DNA from: Mesotaenium endlicherianum
Taxonomy: Eukaryota > Streptophyta > Zygnematophyceae > Zygnematales > Mesotaeniaceae
DNA length: 64,000 nucleotides
Assembly (NCBI GenBank): GCA_009602735.1
Contig: WELA01007946.1
Location: 1-64,000 of the forward strand
Direction: 5' to 3'
Positions 60,783-64,000 of this stretch are shown piece by piece. The notes beneath the pieces were generated by a model, which was given only the letters and a program-made list of their open reading frames with translations, did no database searches and was not told where the DNA came from. How positions within the stretch are numbered: position 1 is the first letter of the stretch; every line of letters starts with the position of its first letter. The translations under genes were made by a program, and so were the position numbers.

Positions 60783-62162
60783 TTACATGACTTCTTTGAT
60801 ATCTTTCATCAGCTTGGTCGCCACATTGGCTGCCGTAGTCTCGAAGTTGCTCTCTGCATAGATGCGGATAATGGGCTCTGTATTGCTGGAACGCAGGTGC
60901 ACCCAGTCGCTCTCAAACTCGATCTTGAGGCCGTCTTCCGTATTGATGGGATGCGATTTGTATTTCTTCTTGATGTGATCGAATATCTTTTTCAGGTCAA
61001 ACCCATCGTGCAGTTCGATCTTGTTCTTGCTCATGAAATAATTGGGATAGGTATTGCGCAACTGCTTGGCCGATTTTTTCTCCTTGGCCAGGTGGGTGAG
61101 AAACAACGCAATGCCAATCAGTGCATCCCTTCCATAATGCAGGTCGGGAACAATAATGCCGCCATTGCCTTCACCGCCAATCACGGCATGAACGGCTTTC
61201 ATCTTGTTCACCACATTCACTTCACCTACTGCGCTGGGCGTATACGTGCCGCCATGTTTGATCGTCACATCTTTCAGGGCGCGGGTAGAAGACATATTGC
61301 TCACGGTATTACCTTTCCGCTGCGACAACACATAATCGGCCACGGCTACCAGGGTATATTCTTCGCCAAAAAGACTGCCGTCTTCGCAAACAAAGCAAAG
61401 CCTGTCCACATCCGGGTCTACCGCAATACCCAAATCTGCTTCTTGTTTGTTCACTTCATTACAAAGCTCTGTAAGGTGTTCGGGCAGCGGCTCCGGGTTA
61501 TGGGCGAACTTACCGTTCACTTCCGCATTTAAAACAGTGATATCCTTCACACCCAATGCTTTGAGCAGTTCCGGAACGGCAAAAGCGCCGCTGCTGTTGA
61601 TGGCATCCAGCACTATTTTGAACTTTGCTTTTTTGATGGTTGCTGCATCTACTAACGGGTAGTTCACAACAGCATCGATATGCTGTTGCAAAGCAGTATT
61701 GTTTACCGTGTAACTGCCCAGTTTATCAACTGGTGCAAACGTATAGTTATCTTTCGATGCAATGTCCAGCACTTTGGCCCCGTCTTCACCACTGATGAAT
61801 TCACCTTTCTCGTTCAGCAATTTCAACGCATTCCATTCTTTGGGATTATGACTGGCTGTTAGAATAATGCCGCCAGCAGCTTTTTCAAATACCACCGCCA
61901 TCTCAACGGTAGGCGTGGTGCTCAGTCCAAGATCCACCACATCAATGCCCAATGCGTTCAAAGTGCTGATGACGAGACGTTGCACCATTTCACCACTGAT
62001 CCTTCCATCGCGCCCCAACACCACTTTCCTGTTTTTGGAATGCTGCATCAGCCAGGTGCCATAGGCGGCAGTGAAACGAACAACATCCAGGGGACTCAGG
62101 GTATCGCCGGGTTTGCCTCCAATCGTTCCGCGGATACCGGAAATACTTTTGATCAATGCCAT
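60783..62162 (-). CDS. glmM: Phosphoglucosamine mutase
   Basis: 459 residues, alpha-D-phosphohexomutase family. Converts glucosamine 6-phosphate to glucosamine 1-phosphate for peptidoglycan and lipid A. Start MALIKSISGIRGTIGG is typical of GlmM. Phosphoserine in LTASHNPKEWNALKLL, metal loop VDPDVDRLCFV, sugar loop GGEGNGG and phosphate loop RSSNTEPIIRIYAE. The Asn in SSNTEP and Gly-rich GEGNGG differ from the 29369 mutase and support a role on amino sugars. Confidence 0.88.
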   Translation of the reverse strand: MALIKSISGIRGTIGGKPGDTLSPLDVVRFTAAYGTWLMQHSKNRKVVLGRDGRISGEMVQRLVISTLNALGIDVVDLGLSTTPTVEMAVVFEKAAGGIILTASHNPKEWNALKLLNEKGEFISGEDGAKVLDIASKDNYTFAPVDKLGSYTVNNTALQQHIDAVVNYPLVDAATIKKAKFKIVLDAINSSGAFAVPELLKALGVKDITVLNAEVNGKFAHNPEPLPEHLTELCNEVNKQEADLGIAVDPDVDRLCFVCEDGSLFGEEYTLVAVADYVLSQRKGNTVSNMSSTRALKDVTIKHGGTYTPSAVGEVNVVNKMKAVHAVIGGEGNGGIIVPDLHYGRDALIGIALFLTHLAKEKKSAKQLRNTYPNYFMSKNKIELHDGFDLKKIFDHIKKKYKSHPINTEDGLKIEFESDWVHLRSSNTEPIIRIYAESNFETTAANVATKLMKDIKEVM

Positions 62163-62221
62163 GTAGGTGGGTTTAGATGGACTGCAAACATAATTGAAAA
62201 TTTTTGTTTGCCCTGCGGATG

Positions 62222-62229
62222 TAATTTTG
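62222..62229 (+). promoter_or_regulatory. Candidate -7 promoter element of the methyltransferase gene
   Basis: TAATTTTG matches TAnnTTTG exactly, 17 bases before the ATG at 62247. Upstream TTTG words at 62203 and 62207 are closer than usual. Confidence 0.4.
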
Positions 62230-62246
62230 TGGCATAAAGGACAGAC

Positions 62247-62990
62247 ATGCCGGATAAGTCGTGGTATAAAGATTGGTTCAATTCACATTATTATCATTTG
62301 TTGTATCAGCACAGGGATGAGGAAGAAGCCATGGCATTCATCCAGACCCTGATCAGTTACCTGCAGCCTCCCTGCGGTTGCAGGATGCTGGACGTGGCTT
62401 GTGGAAAAGGCAGGCACAGCAAAGCATTGGCCGATATGGGGTTTGATGTTACGGGCATTGATCTTTCGGAAGCTTCCATCGCAGAAGCCAAAGCAGATGA
62501 AGACGATAACCTGCATTTTTACCAGCACGATATGCGCCTGCCGTTCTGGATCAACTATTTCGATTATGCATTCAATTTCTTTACCAGCTTTGGTTATTTC
62601 AGAACCCGGCGCGAACACGATAATGCCATCCGCACCATTGCACAGAGCCTGCAACACCAGGGATTGTTCGTAATCGACTACCTGAACGTGCATTATGTGG
62701 AAGACAGGCTGCAGCAATCTTTCATTACCACTATTGAAGATGTGGCATTCCATATTACCAAATGGCAGGACGAAGAACATTTTTTCAAGCAGATACAGAT
62801 CACCGACGATTCCAATAAAACACCCAAACACCTGTACACCGAAAGGGTAGCTAAGTTTTCACTGGGCGATTTTACCGATATGCTTTCTTACCAGAATATG
62901 CAGGTGCAGGAAGTATTCGGCGATTACCAGTTGGGGCATTATGATGTACGCACTTCGCCAAGGATGATCATCGTGGCGAAGAAGAAATAG
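62247..62990 (+). CDS. Class I SAM-dependent methyltransferase
   Basis: 247 residues. SAM motif I is CRMLDVACGKGRHSKALADMG with motif II VTGIDLS (read in two parts); FYQHDMRLPFW and FNFFTSFGYF follow. The middle insertion and the final RMIIVAKKK fit the Methyltransf_25/UbiE-like group. The methyl acceptor is unknown. It is divergent from glmM and 18 bases before the PAP2 gene, with which it may share a transcript. Confidence 0.85.
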   Translation: MPDKSWYKDWFNSHYYHLLYQHRDEEEAMAFIQTLISYLQPPCGCRMLDVACGKGRHSKALADMGFDVTGIDLSEASIAEAKADEDDNLHFYQHDMRLPFWINYFDYAFNFFTSFGYFRTRREHDNAIRTIAQSLQHQGLFVIDYLNVHYVEDRLQQSFITTIEDVAFHITKWQDEEHFFKQIQITDDSNKTPKHLYTERVAKFSLGDFTDMLSYQNMQVQEVFGDYQLGHYDVRTSPRMIIVAKKK

Positions 62991-63008
62991 TCCTAACTTT
63001 ACATCACT

Positions 63009-63647
63009 ATGTCGCACGACCTATTGTTGCTCAGTACTTTTCAAAAGATATGGCAGCAACTTAATCAATGGGATACGGAGTTGTTCCTCCAAATCAATAC
63101 CCGCTGGACCAATGGTTTTCTGGACAGCGTTTTCCCCTGGTGGCGTGATGCCAATACCTGGATACCCCTGTATCTTTTCCTTATCGTGTTTGCATTGATG
63201 AACTTCAAACAAAAAGCATTGCCCTGGATACTTTTTGCGGTGATCACAGTGGTGCTGACCGACCAGGTAAGCAGTACACTGCTTAAAAACTGGGTAGCGA
63301 GACCCAGGCCCTGCCAGGAAGGCGCTCTACTGGGGCAAATGCGTTTATTACTGAGCGGCTGCTCCGGCGGATACAGCTTTACTTCCTCGCATGCAACCAA
63401 CCATTTCGGATTTGCGATGTTTGTGTATCTGACCATGCGTCCAATTTTGAAAAAATGGGGCAAAGTTTTTTTTATTTGGGCGGCTACCATTAGTTATGGA
63501 CAAGTGTATGTAGGTGTACATTATCCCATTGATGTGTTGTGCGGAGGTCTGCTGGGGTGTGGCCTGGGCTATGTCACAGCCAGTTTTTTCAATAAGCGCA
63601 TCGGTCTTCCTTCTTTCGATGAAAACCAACCCACTGCTGTAATATGA
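63009..63647 (+). CDS. PAP2 family membrane phosphatase
   Basis: 212 residues, about five or six membrane segments. PAP2 motifs: C1 KNWVARPRPCQ, C2 SFTSSHATNHFG (catalytic His) and C3 GQVYVGVHYPIDV (His nucleophile and Asp). In C3 the usual Ser-Arg is replaced by Gly-Gln. Enzymes of this group act on undecaprenyl pyrophosphate or phosphatidyl phosphates at the periplasmic face. The TGA stop overlaps the next gene's start (ATGA). The neighbour is a lipid-linked sugar transferase type, consistent with a role in lipid carriers. Confidence 0.88.
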   Translation: MSHDLLLLSTFQKIWQQLNQWDTELFLQINTRWTNGFLDSVFPWWRDANTWIPLYLFLIVFALMNFKQKALPWILFAVITVVLTDQVSSTLLKNWVARPRPCQEGALLGQMRLLLSGCSGGYSFTSSHATNHFGFAMFVYLTMRPILKKWGKVFFIWAATISYGQVYVGVHYPIDVLCGGLLGCGLGYVTASFFNKRIGLPSFDENQPTAVI

Positions 63648-64000
63648 TCACCAATCGAACCGTATTTTTTGTGCTGGTTTCCTGCTTGCTGGTATACCTG
63701 CTGGGTATGTTCCGTATACCATTGATGGATATTGATGCCGCACAATATGCTTCTATCAGCAGGGAAATGCTCGCAAACAAAAGCTACCTGCAGGTGTACG
63801 ACCTGGGCAAAGATTACCTCGATAAGCCGCCCATGTTGTTCTGGCTCTCGGCATTGAGCATGAAAATATTCGGCGTGCATGACTGGGCTTACCGCATACC
63901 TTCTTTTTTATTTGCGCTGCTGGCAGTATATGCTACTTACCGGCTGGTATTGCTGTTCTATAACCAAACCATCGCCCGCCTCGCTGCAATGGTACTGGCT
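63644..64000 (+). CDS. ArnT-like/GT39 membrane glycosyltransferase, 5' part
   Basis: The first 119 codons are inside the window; the gene runs off the right edge. It starts MITNRTVFFVLVSCLLVYLL with a membrane segment. The catalytic loop of the PMT/ArnT family follows: MDIDAAQYASISREML and KDYLDKPPMLFWL, with the Asp-Glu/Asp signature region. Such enzymes move sugars from polyprenyl phosphate to lipid A or proteins in the periplasm. Its start overlaps the PAP2 stop by four bases, so they are translated together. Confidence 0.85.
   Translation, partial: MITNRTVFFVLVSCLLVYLLGMFRIPLMDIDAAQYASISREMLANKSYLQVYDLGKDYLDKPPMLFWLSALSMKIFGVHDWAYRIPSFLFALLAVYATYRLVLLFYNQTIARLAAMVLA

Overview
The window reads as chromosomal DNA of a Bacteroidota bacterium, most likely from the Chitinophagaceae or a close relative. 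Evidence: SusC/TonB-type outer-membrane proteins with carboxypeptidase-D-like plugs, a type IX secretion cell-surface protein with a gliding-motility C-terminal domain, a GT117/DUF2723 glycosyltransferase, an UpxY-type NusG paralogue, a DUF6067/GH123-like glycosidase, long-form HisG, bifunctional HisB, near absence of Shine-Dalgarno sequences, and -33 TTTG / -7 TAnnTTTG promoters. It is almost fully coding. There is no CRISPR array, no prophage and no complete insertion sequence.

1-2.6 kb: small stress membrane protein (GlsB type), a sedolisin (S53) protease and a Dps ferritin. 2.6-22.3 kb is the core: a histidine attenuator (leader peptide with four His codons in a row) precedes hisG-hisD-hisC-(PQQ-sugar-dehydrogenase-like lipoprotein)-hisB. 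A glycosidase gene follows, then a tryptophan attenuator (leader peptide with three Trp codons) and trpE-G-D-C-F-B-A. These run without a break into hisH-hisA-hisF-hisIE and a TlpA-like thioredoxin. The his pathway is thus split in two, and its second half sits at the end of the trp operon, probably under Trp control.

22.3-35.3 kb: mixed housekeeping and envelope genes: ArsC-like reductase, two TonB-receptor-like barrels, HdrB/HdrC-like iron-sulfur proteins, a phosphoribosyltransferase, two small paralogous membrane proteins, a phospho-sugar mutase, Pcm, a DUF445 protein and tRNA-His(GUG) with its own terminator. 35.3-43.3 kb: a Prc-type S41 protease and a nitrate-type uptake operon (outer-membrane channel, periplasmic binding protein, permease, ATPase). 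This operon is divergent from a Crp/Fnr regulator whose cysteines are placed like the iron-sulfur ligands of FNR.

43.3-55.4 kb: orphan UpxY antiterminator, MtaB tRNA methylthiotransferase, a DUF4258 protein, the GT117 enzyme, an ORF6N protein, and a two-gene unit of a large FAD/Fe-S dehydrogenase overlapping by one base a type IX-secreted surface protein. 55.4-56.1 kb is a gene-poor gap with a helically phased cluster of GTCGAA operator-like sites. 56.1-64 kb: a VWA/AAA+ (Mg-chelatase-like) pair, a small barrel-like protein, cysteine desulfurase, GlmM, a methyltransferase, a PAP2 phosphatase and the start of an ArnT-like glycosyltransferase that runs off the window.

Five copies of a REP-like palindromic repeat (CGTCATCCCGAGCG...) are scattered through the gaps. 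The most noteworthy points are the paired His and Trp leader-peptide attenuators with almost no 5' untranslated region, the trp operon nested in the his genes, the FNR-like sensor beside the nitrate module, and the unexplained GTCGAA array.
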